This document shows positions 36,488 through 49,200 of a stretch of 64,000 nucleotides of DNA, piece by piece. Every line of letters begins with the position of its first letter. Within the stretch, counting starts at the first letter, position 1. The stretch is from Taiwanofungus camphoratus (Eukaryota > Basidiomycota > Agaricomycetes > Polyporales > Taiwanofungaceae): positions 2,046,001-2,110,000 of the forward strand of contig CP021224.1 of NCBI GenBank assembly GCA_003999685.1, written 5' to 3'. The notes below the pieces were generated by a model. The model was given only the letters and a program-made list of their open reading frames with translations, was not told where the DNA came from and made no database searches. The position numbers and the translations under genes are program-made.

Positions 36488-39311
36488 TGGATGAGGGGAG
36501 TGTGGTCGGAGATGGAAAAGGGGTTAGAATGTACGAGTGTGAAGGTGAATAGTAGACGGAGAAAGATGAACAGAGTAGAGGCTGATGAAAAGGCCAGGGG
36601 GGGAAGACGGCGCAGCCAGGCTGAAAGCGACCAACTGAGATGAAAGGGCAATATATACGCAGGCGAACAATCAGAGTCAGTCCTAGATAAGTCGCAGCCT
36701 CCGAGCTCCGTAGCCGATCGGGCACGGACGATCGCCTTTTGTCGTGTCGGCTACCACACAAATGCAGCTACAATACTGGGCATAAAGAACGTCCAGGTAG
36801 AAGAACACCTGCCCATGGCATCGATGTGGACAATTCTGCCAGAGCCGTGCTCAGCGGAAGTCTCAGCGCCCTGCACCGCTTCTGGTGTCTTCTCGACCCG
36901 TGCCATCTCCGCCAGCAATTACATATGCCGCCAATTTCTGTGTGCCCGCCCGTATCGACACCGTATTGCACGGTGACTACGCTGGCTGGCCTTGCACAAG
37001 TGCTATGGCAACATTTTATTCACCATTCGGCGTGTGATGCATCTCGCCGCCGCTAGGGGCGGCGGTTTGGAGTCAAACGTTCACGAGGCGCCACGTGGGC
37101 AGGTAGTTCAGGCAACCGCACTGGCAGGCGCCTGCATGCGTCTGCGGATATCCGGACACAACGGTCACTTGCTCACCACCGCAGTACACGGAAAATGTAT
37201 CCGTTTTGGTACGGCGAGTCGCCCTGCGGGGGAACTTCTTGCATGGAAATCGACAAATTGGTACGGCAGAGCGCACCGGGTCCGCCCTTCCCGGTGTCAC
37301 ACGTTCAAGACTGGCTTGGCTCAACCCGTGTTGAAATAGGTCGGGACGGAGGTAAAAAAGATTGTTTCCTGTCTACGTCGCATCGGTCTACTCAATTCAC
37401 CCCGTGGCATCAATTTGTCCCTTCACAATGCCCCCGAGCGAGCAGCTGCTAGTTGCCAGTGGGCGTCGACACCTAGCAGGCACTGTACTCGCAATGCATC
37501 CATGCCAGTCCACGCTGCAGCAGACACATCCATGTGGTACCGCTTCCGAGCGCTGCCATATTCCTTCCCAGTGGCAGTGAGGTAAGTGTTCTGGATAGGC
37601 GCCTGAACTGACTGTGTGTTCGAAGCGGAAGAACGGGTTCCTCGCCTTGCTCAACTTTCAACCAAGCAGAGAAGTCGAAGAGAAAGGCGAGCATTCACAT
37701 CGGCCTTGTACAAACTGCGGTGCTATCGATGTTGCGTGCGCCACGGCGTCGGTGCCTTGTGGGAGGCACGTGAAGACTGCAGATATTGTTAAAACTAGCA
37801 GAGAGGCTCCTTGTTTCCTGTGAAGGCAGGACAAAGGGCTGCCATCACATCGAAACTCAGACAACACAATAGCTTAGCTCAATATATGGCAGCCCACTTG
37901 GACACACTTGAATCCACAGTGCCTTGCGAGGACACTCAGCAACAATGCAATTCGAGTCAATAGGCGCCGTGTGCTCCCACAAAGCTGGCGGTAGTTCAAA
38001 CCCGAGGAAAGCTGTCGCGTCCGTGCAGAGGACTGTTACTCGCCACGGCTCTGAGTGTACAAGAATCGACACAGTTGAAGCGAGTAGCAGTGAGATTCAC
38101 AAGTGCAACTTGAGTCACCTCGGAACCGACGAAGGGAAATTGTCGTACTAAGGCCGTACTAGTCCAAATCTCGATACCAGCGTAATTGACGAGACCGTTG
38201 AAGACGCCGACGTACCCTTATTCCAGCATCCTCACATCTAGAGACTGATGATAGCCGGGGTATGTGGGATCGCAAGTGGTACCAACACCCAAGGCAGCAG
38301 CACGTACATCGCGTCGCCGTCATAGATGAGAGTCGGGTCTTCCTGAACATACAAACCAACACACGCCGCGACACGCCCGATGCGCATCGTCGACGATCCT
38401 GCTGATGTCAACAGAGTGATTGATGATCCCAGCCGTACAAGGCAATCGCAATCAGGATGCGTTTTGCAACGGTTGATCTTTATGCTGTCCCAGATGGATT
38501 ATAGGTGCACCCTGCATCTTGAATCTGAGCGGGGCATCGAGGATGTAAGTCACAGGCAACGCGATTCTCTTAGTATCGAGAATTGGATACAGATGGAACA
38601 CAGTAACGCTGCACTGCGCCAAACGCAGCCGAGTCTCCGAGCCCCTCGAAGCTCTGGTATGCTATACAGGAAGTCCCCAGGGTAGGATGATTTCTGTCGC
38701 TGCGACGTTGGTCTCAAGTGATCGGCTCCAGTCATAGAGCAAAGGCAATCGGTGGAGCGTAAACAAGTCAGGAGGCGCGGAATCAAGCTCAGCTAGCCAG
38801 GCCCCACACTCCGATCTACATTTCTAGGAGAAAATCTAAAGTCCGATTACTGTACTCTACGGAGGAAGGCCAGTCGTGACGGTTTTTACCCCAAAGCTCT
38901 CGCCATTTGCGAGCCACAGAACGGTGTATAGGTTCCTCGTATGCTACCAGGAGCCATCGAGTGCTTTCTTACCCGACATCCAGGACGCACATCGGGCCAT
39001 TCTCCAAGATCCGGAGTGAGCTAGATTCATCTCCGGCACGCGTCAGGGGAACGACGACTTCCGCCACCCGTTCCCGTGCGGAAGGGTTGGTGGCAACACC
39101 TGCTTCAGGACAACACCCTGGACCGCAACGGAATGACGAAGGGTGCACGGCCAGTCCGAGACAACCGCGGAGAGTCACTTTCGCACACATATAAAGCACG
39201 ACACTCACCCTGTGGTTGATGGACGGGGACCAAGCATTCATCGAATCAGCGCTCTCCTCTTCACCCTAGCGAGCACCACTATACCCCCGTTTCCTCTATA
39301 GAAAGCGCACC
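36488..39311. other. Gene-poor region
   Basis: About 2.8 kb with no supportable gene. One isolated exon-like stretch on the minus strand (38345 to about 38236) follows an acceptor and reads EDPTLIYDGDAMYVLLPWVL before a stop. I cannot join it to anything. Confidence 0.45.
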
Positions 39312-39671
39312 ATGAAAAGCTGCCTGAAGCAGAATTCGCCGCCAGCCTCCCCCCAACTTGACAGCCCGTGCGCAGAAGATCCTCGGCCCGACACACTGTA
39401 TGACCTGCGGCGGAAGTCTGTCAGCTTCGGCACGCCGGGCGAGGAGGAGGTGAAAGAAGAGGTGTTTTACGTCGAAGAGTATGATCGCTCGCCAGCGCAA
39501 GTCACGCGCAAACTCCTTTACCGGTGCGTCGTTTGCATAAGACAAATGCATAGGCACTGACCGCGCATCTGCAGAGACATCTTGGAAATGATGGAGCTGC
39601 GACTTACACTCCCGCGCATCCTCCCTTTAAAGGGTAGACGACGAAGCGGTTCACTTGATTCCAACGAGTAG
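39312..39671 (+). CDS. Small conserved fungal protein, function unknown
   Basis: Two exons: 39312..39523 and 39575..39671, giving 102 residues. The sequence has RRKSVSFGTPGEEEV, an acidic EEVFYVEEYDRSPAQVTRKL, then RDILEMMELRLTLPRILP created by the splice junction. I recall similar short proteins with a V-S/T-F-G motif, a D-R-S/T-P motif and a C-terminal D-I/V-L-E-L-K-E helix from other Agaricomycetes, but no function. RRKSVSF resembles a basophilic kinase site and the C-terminal amphipathic helix a binding peptide; both are inference. Confidence 0.65.
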
Positions 39672-41826
39672 GAGGATACTCCAACAATAACCGGATCATG
39701 TTACGTCGTGTGCAGCTATCCACTTTCATCGGGCGCACACTCGGACGAGACTTTTTTTTTCGTGTTCCATGGTATTTGGTCGACATTCTCACTTTTACGG
39801 ATGATGTACTTCTAACCTGTATGATTCGACGTAACCCCGTCTTGAGATGTATTACATAGCCGCTATCTTTCTCAACTCTTGGTAGATCCGAGTCTACAAG
39901 ATCTCATGGTCTCATATAGCGCACACCTCAAGTGCAGATGATTCGACGTGATTCTCTGAATGAAGACTATCCTATAGTTGCAGTCTTCAATCGCTTACGG
40001 CGCCAGGGCTTTACTGTCGTATCGGATGAAGAGACAAGCCAAAGCTGGATCGATGTTCTTGTTTATACTTGCAGATTCGAACGGTGCCACAGTCCACCGC
40101 CGCACAGCTGTGTGCACGCCATCACTGCCCGGCACCTGCGCCGCGACAACAGGCACGGGGTTCCTGCCACGTGCGCGTGGCAGTGAGGCTAACATGGGCT
40201 GACAGCCAGTTACACTTCGGGCAGTCGGGCTTCCTTATATGGCAGGTTTGCTGGTCCTCCAACTGCCTTACAGGACGAAGGCTCTCGGCTGACACGGTCA
40301 GAAGCACCGGGGGCGCGGCTGACTGTGAGGACGCCACACCTCCTAGAACACATAAAAGCCCGCCTATAGCTGACTCTAGGCGACAGCACTCTCTTCCTCT
40401 CTCATCTCTCACCGGCCGCCTGACCTCCGCTCTATTAGAGCTCCTCACCTGCTAACATCTCTTCTCCATAGCGTCACCCCGCAAAGACCCAGCTGCAACA
40501 TTTGATCGGCAGTCTGTGGCGCGTCTGCTGCAGAACATGCGTGCCGCAAGTCCCTAAAGGTCCGTTGCCTCATCGTCTGCACTGTTGATAGAACGACCCA
40601 CGATTCCTGACTCCGCGCCCCTCGCCGACCTAATCCACTCCCGCACTTCCTGCTCTACTCGTTCACACAGCCTCTGCGTGATACTAAGAACCCGGACGTT
40701 CTCGCATCGTTCTGGTACGTGTTGAACTCATCCTGGCTAGCCCTTATCCGTAATGACATCCGGCGACCACCGTTCTTTCAGCTTTCAGATAGCCGATCCC
40801 GTAGCGCTCTCTCTCAACCGAGCGCTCGACTGAGTCCCTGCCCATAAGCTGTGAAATTTCAACCAGATCTCTCTAGTGCGCTAAGTCTGTCTGACCGGCA
40901 CATCTGGCTCTCCGTTCCGCCTGGATTGAGCCGTGCTCACCGACCGTCGGAGTGATTCTCGAATCTTGCTTCTGGTGTCTTGGATTTACGTAGTCCGGCT
41001 TTCTGGGTTCTGCTCTCTGCAGGAGGCGCCTCCTGCCTCTCCGACACTCTCACTGGCTGCCTCAAGGTCCGCAAATACTTCAACTAAGAGTGAGGAAAAT
41101 CGGAAGATGAGAGAAAGCACAAGGGAATACCAATAAAAAAACAGGAAAAGGCGTAAAAATAGAACGCACAGAAAAATATGGGAACACAGTGCGCAGAAGA
41201 ACACAAGCAAAAGAATAAAAGAAAGCGTAGAAAAACATAAATAAAAAGAAGCGCGCAGAATTGAAAAGAGAGTTTACCTCCATCTCTGTAGATACCCAAT
41301 CCGTCTCTTCCTTCTTTTGTCTTCTTTCTCGACAATCCTGTGACGCCTCTGCACTCTGATCTCGAGGGCGGGTGGACACCCGGACTGCGGTGACCATCCG
41401 GGCGTGGACCTTTTCGTGGTCCTCGGGATAAGTACCCCTTGACGCCTTCTGGTGCGAGGGGGAAACCAACACACGCCAAAGCTTGATTGACGATGCTATG
41501 TACATACGAGCGGACATCATGGCAGTTTCAATGTATATGTATATGACTTTTGATTTAAATGAAACGTTATATAATCTCGAAGTGGAATGCGAATACGACG
41601 ATAGGAAAGACTTTTTTTTAAGTCGACTCGGCGAGTGTGCGTCTTCGAGGTCTGTGATCTGAGACTTGAGGATATCAACGGCTCGGACGGCAATTGGAGT
41701 GATCGGAAGTAACCCTAACCCTCAAGGTTCGGCCCCGTTCGCGACGTCAATCGATCGAACGAAGTGAACGTCGAAACATTCTACAGGCTAGATAGACCAT
41801 GTTTCCCCGGAGGACCAACCCTCTGC
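39672..41826. other. Gene-poor region with polypurine tract
   Basis: About 2.15 kb without a supportable gene. From about 41080 to 41275 the plus strand is strongly A/G-rich with few pyrimidines. The hydrophobic reading on the opposite strand (41080-41520) is a by-product of that tract. A CCCTAA-type dimer at 41710-41722 is too short to be telomeric. Confidence 0.45.
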
Positions 41827-43010
41827 TGGATCCCCCTAGAGAACAACCCCGAAGTCCGTAGCGCTCCTTTCGAGCCCAAGTCATCGCTGGTGTCCCCAGC
41901 CCTGCATCCACTGCTGACCGTCCTGGCTCCGCACACGAAATAGGTGCTCAACCAGGTGAGCCGAGCCACGTCTGCAGAGCGCCCTTTTTTGCCGAACGTG
42001 TCTCTGCATATGAATGTCTGGATGCTGGACGCAGTGGGCGCACGCGGCGGGGCTCGTCGCCTCCCAGGCGCAATTCGAGGACTCGATCCAGAGGTACGCT
42101 TCGTGACTCTGTCCACATTTCTTTCGCGTGTTTTGCCAAACCGCGAATCCCACACCGGTGCGGCCGCCGCAGCTCCTCGCGCTCGTCCCCCAGCCCGTAA
42201 AGGCCGTCATCCTGCTCTAAGCCTCTGCCCCATGGCGAAAGCGGTCGCGGCACGGCAGGCATCGGAGGAAGAGCGCATCAGGACGTGCGGGCAGCACGCG
42301 ATCGGCCCGGACGTCATCTACTTCAAGCAGACGGTGAGCGCTGGCGGCCCTGTGCTACAGACGCAGCTCTGACAGCGCAGATCTGGAACGCGTGCACCAC
42401 CCGCTGACGCCGCCCGCGCAGTCCGGCGCGGCGCTCGTGCCGGAGAGCCCCCTCGCGCAGTTGGTCGACTGCTGCGAAGGTGCGCTCGCCGCCCGCTGTC
42501 GCTGTCGCATCGGCCGCGCCGCGCACTCGCACCTGCGCACACCGCATACTTAGGCAAGACGCCGGAGGAGCGTGCATGGGTGCTCGAGGCGACGCCGCGC
42601 CTCGCGGCAGCCGCGGGGCAGACCCCCGAGCCAGCGTCGGACAGGGAGGAGGACCTGCACTTTACGTACTTCGTGCGGGCACCGGGCGGGGGCGGGGCAC
42701 CGGGCGGGGGCGGGGCGCTCGCTCGCGTGATCGAGTTGAACGGGGCGCGCTCGATCGGGCCCATCGACAGGGGCCTGTGCACGGACTTGCTCGCGGCCGG
42801 TCGTCGGTCTCGCGGCCCCAGCGCGCCGAGGCACCCTTCGACTGACGGGACTTGCAGGACGTGGCCAGGTTTGTGCGGGAGGAGTGCGTGCCGCGGAGGG
42901 AGAGGACGGACTTTAGCATGGTGGCCCTTGTTCCGCGGCGGCAAACTAGGAGCGGCGTGGCTGGCACGTTTGTATTACTAGTATTACTAGTACCTGGACG
43001 TACACTATGA
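41827..43010 (+). pseudogene. Decayed ubiquitin C-terminal hydrolase (UCH/Yuh1 family)
   Basis: Ordered UCH motifs remain: WIPLENNPE, VLNQ, AGLVASQAQFEDSIQ, LLALVPQPVKAVILL, EEERIRTCGQHAIGPDVIYF, WNAC, LVPESPLAQLVDC, DLHFTYFVRAP, RVIELNGARSIGPIDRGL and DVARFVREECVPR..DFSMVALV. The reading frame breaks after FEDSIQ (one base short), stops at TAA after AVILL and resumes in another frame. Just after the active-site NAC it loses the G-T-I/M-G-L-L-H-A-L segment, hits TGA and changes frame again. The catalytic Asp region reads ELNGAR where the family usually has ELDGRR. No start codon is evident. Several independent lesions argue for a dead gene rather than one sequencing error. Functional UCHs trim ubiquitin C-terminal adducts. 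Confidence 0.65.
42680..42715 (+). repeat. Two perfect copies of an 18-bp GC-rich unit
   Basis: caccgggcgggggcgggg is repeated directly at 42680-42697 and 42698-42715, within the decayed UCH gene. It encodes a duplicated PGGGGA in the UCH frame. Confidence 0.85.
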
Positions 43011-44153
43011 TTTGCAGTCTGTCACGTAAAGCTCACGAAAGTCCGTTTTTCAATATGCATCACTTGTCAGTCGATCGCGGACCTGTTCCCCCTTGAGAGA
43101 TTTCCCGCGCGAGATGACGCTGCCTGAGTACGGATTCATACTGCGCTCGTGAGAATACAGAAAGATAATCTACTCCATTGAAATAAGGTATGGCGAAGTT
43201 TGGGTACCACATTCGAACTGGCAGGTTGCGATGGCCAGGAGAAAATAACCGAGCACCATGCACAACGAATGAAGTGAAGCATGGCACAGGTTGACAGAAC
43301 GCCATCTACAGTTGGGATACATGCACGCTCGGTAGCATTGTCTTTCCCGAACAGCCAGTGGGATCGCATCAAAAGGAATGCACGGACCAGCTCGTGTGAC
43401 CGGTCCTCGAGTACGGCAGCCCATTCCTCGGGCCAGTCCAGGCTGCAGTCGTTTTTCTGCTGTTCTGCGCGGGAGTGTCTGCGAGCACGGTAGAAAAAGG
43501 AGCACGGCAAGGACATATCAATCCATCAACCAAGGTGTACTTTCCCTGCCATTGCGGCAGGCCAAAGGGTGAGAGACCGGTGCGCACATGCTGCCTGCCA
43601 GAGGAGCACCTGACCCGCGTGACGTCATAGATCACGTGCTCACCACTGCATGGCCATTGCGGATATCGTGATGGACACGGCTGCAAGGATTAAGTACATT
43701 GAAATCTTGGAGGAATAGCATCGACGCAGGCAAGTGTGAACAGACACCAGCAGTCGACACTGGGCCCTTAAAGCAACTGCAAGTTGCGCGTCGAGGTGCG
43801 TAATGAATGCAAGGAACGTCTGGGCAGGCACAGGAGTAGGTATTCGAGTAAGTTCATTCCCGTCGTTGCTCTGCACGCACACAAAACAGAGGCCGCCAAT
43901 CCCTAGTTGACAGTCTACACACCAGCATTTTTGCAACTGAAAGTAAACAGTAGGGAGCTTGAGGGCTGCGTGAGAAGGGCGAATGTTCACTGCGCGCGAT
44001 TGATGGGCAGGGCGACTGCGGGCTGAAGCACATGAGGAGCGCCGCCTTATTCAAATCCGGCCCTTTTATATGTCTGCCCCATGTTCCTGGTTTCCGTCCA
44101 TCACCGTTCTCACATACTCTAAGGCCTGACGAGGACGCCCTCGCAACATCTGC
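43011..44153. other. Intergenic region before conserved uncharacterised gene
   Basis: About 1.1 kb. No supportable gene on either strand; minus-strand readings at 43136-43516 and 43640-43990 lack motifs and splice structure. The right end is the promoter of the 562-residue protein gene; ccttttatatg near 44050 is a possible TATA-like element about 100 bp before the ATG. Confidence 0.45.
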
Positions 44154-46264
44154 ATGAGTCTTGACCAGAACTTGTTTACCCTCCATGTCACCCCGAACCC
44201 AGAAGACCCGAACGTGGTCGACCTCGTAGACGCCACAGGGACAGTGCACTACCGCAAGCAGAAGATTCCTGGCAACGTCTACTCTATAGTCGTCTACGGT
44301 ATGCCCAATTCCAAAGCTGTCCTTCGAATGATGCTCCATGCCATGTAGTTGACGCACCTAATCGCAGACCCCTTGTCCAAGTCGCTCCTCGCGTCCGCTA
44401 CCGCCCCGAGCGCGACCAGCAAGCACAAGACTCTGCAGCTGCACAACCCAGACACGGTCGTCGAGCTCAAGTCCACCGGCACGCTGTCGTTCAGATGGAG
44501 CTTCAAGTGGGAAGAGTGAGTGACCGGCACGCGTTCCCACCCCGCGCGATCCTCTGAGCCTGCGATGCCCCAGCCACGAATTCGAGTGGAGGCGCGAGGA
44601 GTGCTTCATCCTCCGCAAGCCCGACCCCGCGGTGCTCGTCGCAGTCACGAAGGAGCCCGCCGGGAGGTCGAAGCCCGCCTCCGTCCAGCTGCTCGACTAC
44701 AACCTCACCCGGTGCGCACCGTCACCGCAGCCCCCGCTGATCGTGCTCACATCGACGCGCTGACACGCGCGCGCCCCTCTCCCCCGGACCAGCTTCGACA
44801 TCGACGACCGCAAGGGCCTCGAGATCGCCATCCTCACCGCGCTGCTCACCTTCCACGACCTCAGCGACGCCGCCCACGCGCCGCGCGCAGACGACGTCCC
44901 CCCGCCACGCCGCGCCGCCGCCTCCGCCTCCGCCAGTACCAGCGCCCCTGCCACCTCTCTACCCGCGGCCGCGTCGGGCGTCTCCGGGCTGCTCGGCCTC
45001 GGCAGCAAACACCCGCCCGCAGCGCGGCCCTCCGGCAGCGCGCCCGCGCTCCCGCCCAAGCCCGCGCCGCGCACCGGCGTAGAGCGCATCGCGGAGCTGC
45101 ACGCGCTGCGCACGGCCCAGGGCGCGGGCGAGGCGAACGAGGTCGAGGTCGGCGGGGAGGGCGAGGTCGGCGCGTACGCGCAGTACGTCGCGGCGCTGCT
45201 GCAGGTGCGCCTCCCATTCGACATTCACGATTCACGATTCACGATTCGCGCCCATGCTGACTGCTGACTGCTGGCTGCTGGCTGCTGCAGGACGAGGCGA
45301 TGCTCTTCGTGTCCGTGCGCGCCGCGGCGGCGGCGGACGTGCCGAAGGTGCTGCGGGTGGTGGAGGAGACGAAGCGCCTGCGGCACAAGTCAGGTGCGTG
45401 CTCGGTGCGCCATCGCGCCCGCCGGCGATCGGACTCTCACTGTGCCCCCTCATCTCCAGGCATCGCAGAGGACGAGGAGCTGCACCAGTATGTGGTGTAC
45501 GACAGTGCGTCCGACGCGGCGCGCAAGGGCCCCCGGCGCATCAACCTCGACGACCCGTGCGCGAAGGCCAAGGGGCGTTCTGGGGCGTATGCCCCGCCGA
45601 CGAGCCTCCTCGTGCACTTGAGCAAGATCGACATGCCGGAGCTGCGCCCGAGGGTCGAGGTAAGGGACCCGGGGCCGGAGCTCGGCTGGGTGGTGGACGA
45701 TGTGGACTCGGGTGTGGGTGTGGGCTTGGGGACGGATAGGAGGACGGAGGGAGGGAGCGAGGAGATTGCGAGGGGGAAAGACAAGGACAGGGACAAGGAG
45801 CAGAAGAAAACCAAACCCAGCGCCTCGGAGAAGGAGCGGGAGAAGGCAGAGAAGCGGGCGATGAAGGGACAGAAGAGGGCTGAGAAGGAGCACAACAAGG
45901 GTGAATTCCGGACTCGAAGTCACGTCGTTGCGCGAGCCGTGTCTCACCTCTGATCACAGCAGGCTCTCCGCCACGCACCGAGTCGAACAAGCCGACCAAG
46001 CCCAGCGCATCTCCAGCGCAACTGCACGTCCCCTTCCACCAGCCTCGGCCGCACCAGCCGTCGCCCCCTCCCGCCCAGCTGAGTAACCCAGTCCTCCACC
46101 GTTCCCGAGTGCAAGGTGCCCCACACACCCCGCCGCCGTATGCGCCTCCCGCCTGGTCTGGCGCAGTCCACGCTGCAGGGTATGGCGTGCCATCGTCGAC
46201 TGGCCGCCCGCGATCGCCGCACGCGCCCGCGGGGACGTCACTGCACATGTGGCCGCGGCAGTGA
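44154..46264 (+). CDS. Conserved uncharacterised Agaricomycete protein
   Basis: Seven exons in phase: 44154..44298, 44368..44515, 44574..44711, 44793..45204, 45291..45393, 45460..45900, 45963..46264, giving 562 residues. The N-terminal 150 residues are beta-rich: NLFTLHVTPNPEDPNVVDLV, VHYRKQKIPG, HNPDTVVELKSTGTLSFRWS, HEFEWRREECFILRKPDPAV and SVQLLDYNLTRFDIDDRKGL. I recall this block from uncharacterised proteins of related fungi. A helical region (GLEIAILTALLTFHDL) follows, then an Ala/Pro-rich linker. A Lys/Glu-rich segment (KDKDRDKEQKKT) and a Pro/His-rich C-terminus complete it. The first 150 residues could be a lipid- or membrane-related beta sandwich, but no catalytic motif is visible. 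The final exon is less certain than the first four. Confidence 0.8.
45223..45284 (+). repeat. Two adjacent 7-bp tandem repeats inside an intron
   Basis: ATTCACG occurs 3.7 times at 45223-45248 and CTGRCTG four times at 45257-45284, both inside intron 4 (45205..45290) of the uncharacterised gene. Together they make up most of the intron; the second runs into the acceptor. Confidence 0.85.
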
Positions 46265-49200
46265 TCCTGAACCGCAACGGCACGACGTGCCGACGCGGAA
46301 CGTGCACCTGCGAACCACCGTTGCTCGGGATTTGTGCGGAAGACCGAGGACGAGCGGGGTGGGGAGGTGTGTGTGTCGTTTGTTCGGGCACCGGAGCCCT
46401 GCGCGACTCGCACGCGCTCTGGTAGCTGGGCGGCATTGTAGCATACGATGGCCCTGTTGCCATATTGGACTGTGCAGCCTGTATGTCTGAGTGGCTCCTC
46501 CGAATGGGAGTGCCAGCATCGGTATGTATCTGTATCTGGACAACGGCTGCGCTTTCTCGTGAGATTCGATGCCCGCTCTCTCAGTCGATATGCAGTATGA
46601 GTCTTCGATGTCCGCTGAGAGGCACTATATGTTCTGGCTTGAAGAATTCCATGACTTATGAGTCGAAATTTCCGCAATATACGCATGGGCACTCCGACAG
46701 GTGCTCCAGTCGGTTCCGGCCTAGGAGACGAGGGCAAGATCGTATGGCGCTTGCGCTGAGGTCGGCAGGATGTTGGGGAAATGCATAGTCGACACTTGAA
46801 ACTACCGATAGGGTGTGACACGCACTATCTTGGGGACTAACCATGGATGCCACCACTCCACCGCGAGGCAGCTGAGGAATACAACTGGGATGTAGGAGTA
46901 CGAAGGAGGCGCTTAAGAGAGCTCCAACGACCTTGCATCTTTTCTTTCAATCTCCTTTGCACTGATGCCCGACCATCATATTCGACCAATATTGAGATTG
47001 TGGTATCATCGGTAAGCCAGATTCCACAGATAAACTAGGCCGAATGCAACTGTACCATCATTTATGGACTTTGGAGCGGATGTGTAGCCCGAAAATCAGA
47101 ATATAAAAGTCAGTTGGCAAGGGGAACTTGAGCTTCTGCTGTATCAGGGGCAGTAGCCTGGTGAGCGCTCAGAAGTCCGATACTCTGATAGGCACAAGGC
47201 GTAATTTCCATAGAGCATGGCGTATGCGGTGGAAAGGTTGGAGAGGATGAGCAGGATTCACCTTTGGGTATGAGCTTAATCAAAATCAAGACCATCATTG
47301 TTAGTGCCAAACTTTATGCCACTTAAGCATAGGCAATGGGGGCTGTATTCGCAATGATGGCCATGAAATCTGGAAAGCAGTGTGCATGGCGAAGGTAGTG
47401 TGGGCTGCCTGATCGCATGAAATATCAGTGGCCGCTAGGGGAGGAACTTTCGTGGACCTATGACCTGCAGTGAGTCATCACCGGCTGATCCGTGATACTC
47501 ACGAGTGAACGTACGAGCAGGGGACACAACTCCGCCTTCAGAAGGAAGTCATTGAAATTGGGACAAATGCTACCGACATAATTCACAATCAGAGCGTCTG
47601 CATACAATCTGACCATCATTTTTTGGATAGTCACTATCAACGCACGAGTTTTATTGGTCCAAAGCCTTGGAGAAGTGTTGGTCTCGACAATGACGTTTTA
47701 TCAGTATTCGACTTGGTTTGACGGAATCCCGTGTCTGAATATTCTCCCCTTGTCCCTTTTCTGCGATGTAGATCTGGCACATAGCATAGAAGAAAGTGAT
47801 GCATTGAATATTGAATGCACACATCACAAACTGTCGTATTGAAAGGCGTCCCAGTCCACAGATAGTTAACTGTTGACTTGTCAGCTAGATACGTCGTAAT
47901 CGATATATTTGTTGTACAAAAAGGATTTGAGGATATTTCTATGTAGTCATGCCTAAACACCCGCAGATCTGCTGAGTAAAGCGGATAGGTTAGCGAAGCT
48001 GGAAACCCTCGAGGCGCAGGCAACTAGTACGCAGATAATCTGAAGCTGTCATAGAAAGGAGAGAGCTCACATCAGTCGGATCCCAGATCGAGTGCTCCAG
48101 GTCTTGTCATGAGTTTGACGTCGCCGGCTTCCTGACAGAAGGTTAGGATACCCAGTCATGTGAGTGATTGAGAAAGTGTTCCGATGTATGAACGTAGCCG
48201 GCAGTATAAGACCTGGCCCTCATCACACAAATTGACGGCGGAGAGAAGGTCAAGAAGCGCGGGCGGGACAAGACAGGCTCAATCGCTGATAAGAAACACG
48301 TAAATTGATCTTGTGAGGTAATACAGTTTGTCAAGAGAATTTTCCAAGGGTCCTCAAGCGGCCGGCAGAAAAAGATAGATATTGCATGTCCTTACCCAGA
48401 GAGACCAGTCCAGATGGTCTCTCAACAATGGCAACTGTTGTATCAATCCCCGTGTCTGCCTAAGCGACACCTTCAAGCTTTTCAATCACTATCACAATAG
48501 GGCTATAAAGGCATCCATCGCAGCTTGTAATGGTGATACTTGATGAAGAATTGTTGTATTTAAGCCTTGCAAGATGCTCCAAGCCGTTGAACCTTCTGTT
48601 CATCTATCAACCGGTTGATGTTAGTTACAACATGGTGAAGGGCCGAGAAGTAGACTTGACCCTGCAAGACGCTGACCTCACATATCGTAGACTTAGGTGT
48701 GCTTCAACCTGGGAATATCGAAATGAGAGAGGAGATAGAATCAATAATGCATAAGATATCATCCGTGGACTGAGACGTTGTAATTCGCGGGCTTGAGTAT
48801 CCTTGGTATCATAGATGTTCGATACAAGGTTCCCAATGAACTTCCGTCAACCCGAAGTCTACTCGATGAAACAATAAGTGCGCTGACACTTCAATTATAA
48901 GCCGTCACCTGCTGACAAGCCCATCGGCTATTCACCGCTTGTATACTGACCGGCAATAATTGAGGCTTACCTCGCCATTGCTTATTCTGCTGTAGATGCC
49001 TGTAACAACTACACAGTCAAGGAGTAATAGAAATGATAGACAGCCAAATATGGACTCGAATATAGATGTTTGGGGATATTCGAATGTGTCACTCGTGACG
49101 CTCTATAAAAAATGAAAGTCGCCTTTCTGATACCAAAATTGCATAACTTGACTAACTGGTCGAATTTCTTGCCTTTCGGTGGCTAAATATGAAGCAGTCG

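Noticed and set aside
41080-41520. Hydrophobic minus-strand open reading of 146 codons
   Set aside because: It arises from a polypurine tract read on the opposite strand; no motif, no splice structure and extreme Phe/Leu bias.
41710-41722. CCCTAA-type telomere-like dimer
   Set aside because: Only two units, isolated and inside the window; expected by chance and not a telomere.
44520-45260. 246-codon plus-strand reading in another frame of the uncharacterised gene
   Set aside because: It crosses clear introns and is Arg/Ala/Pro-rich; the real exons in the other frames join in phase.
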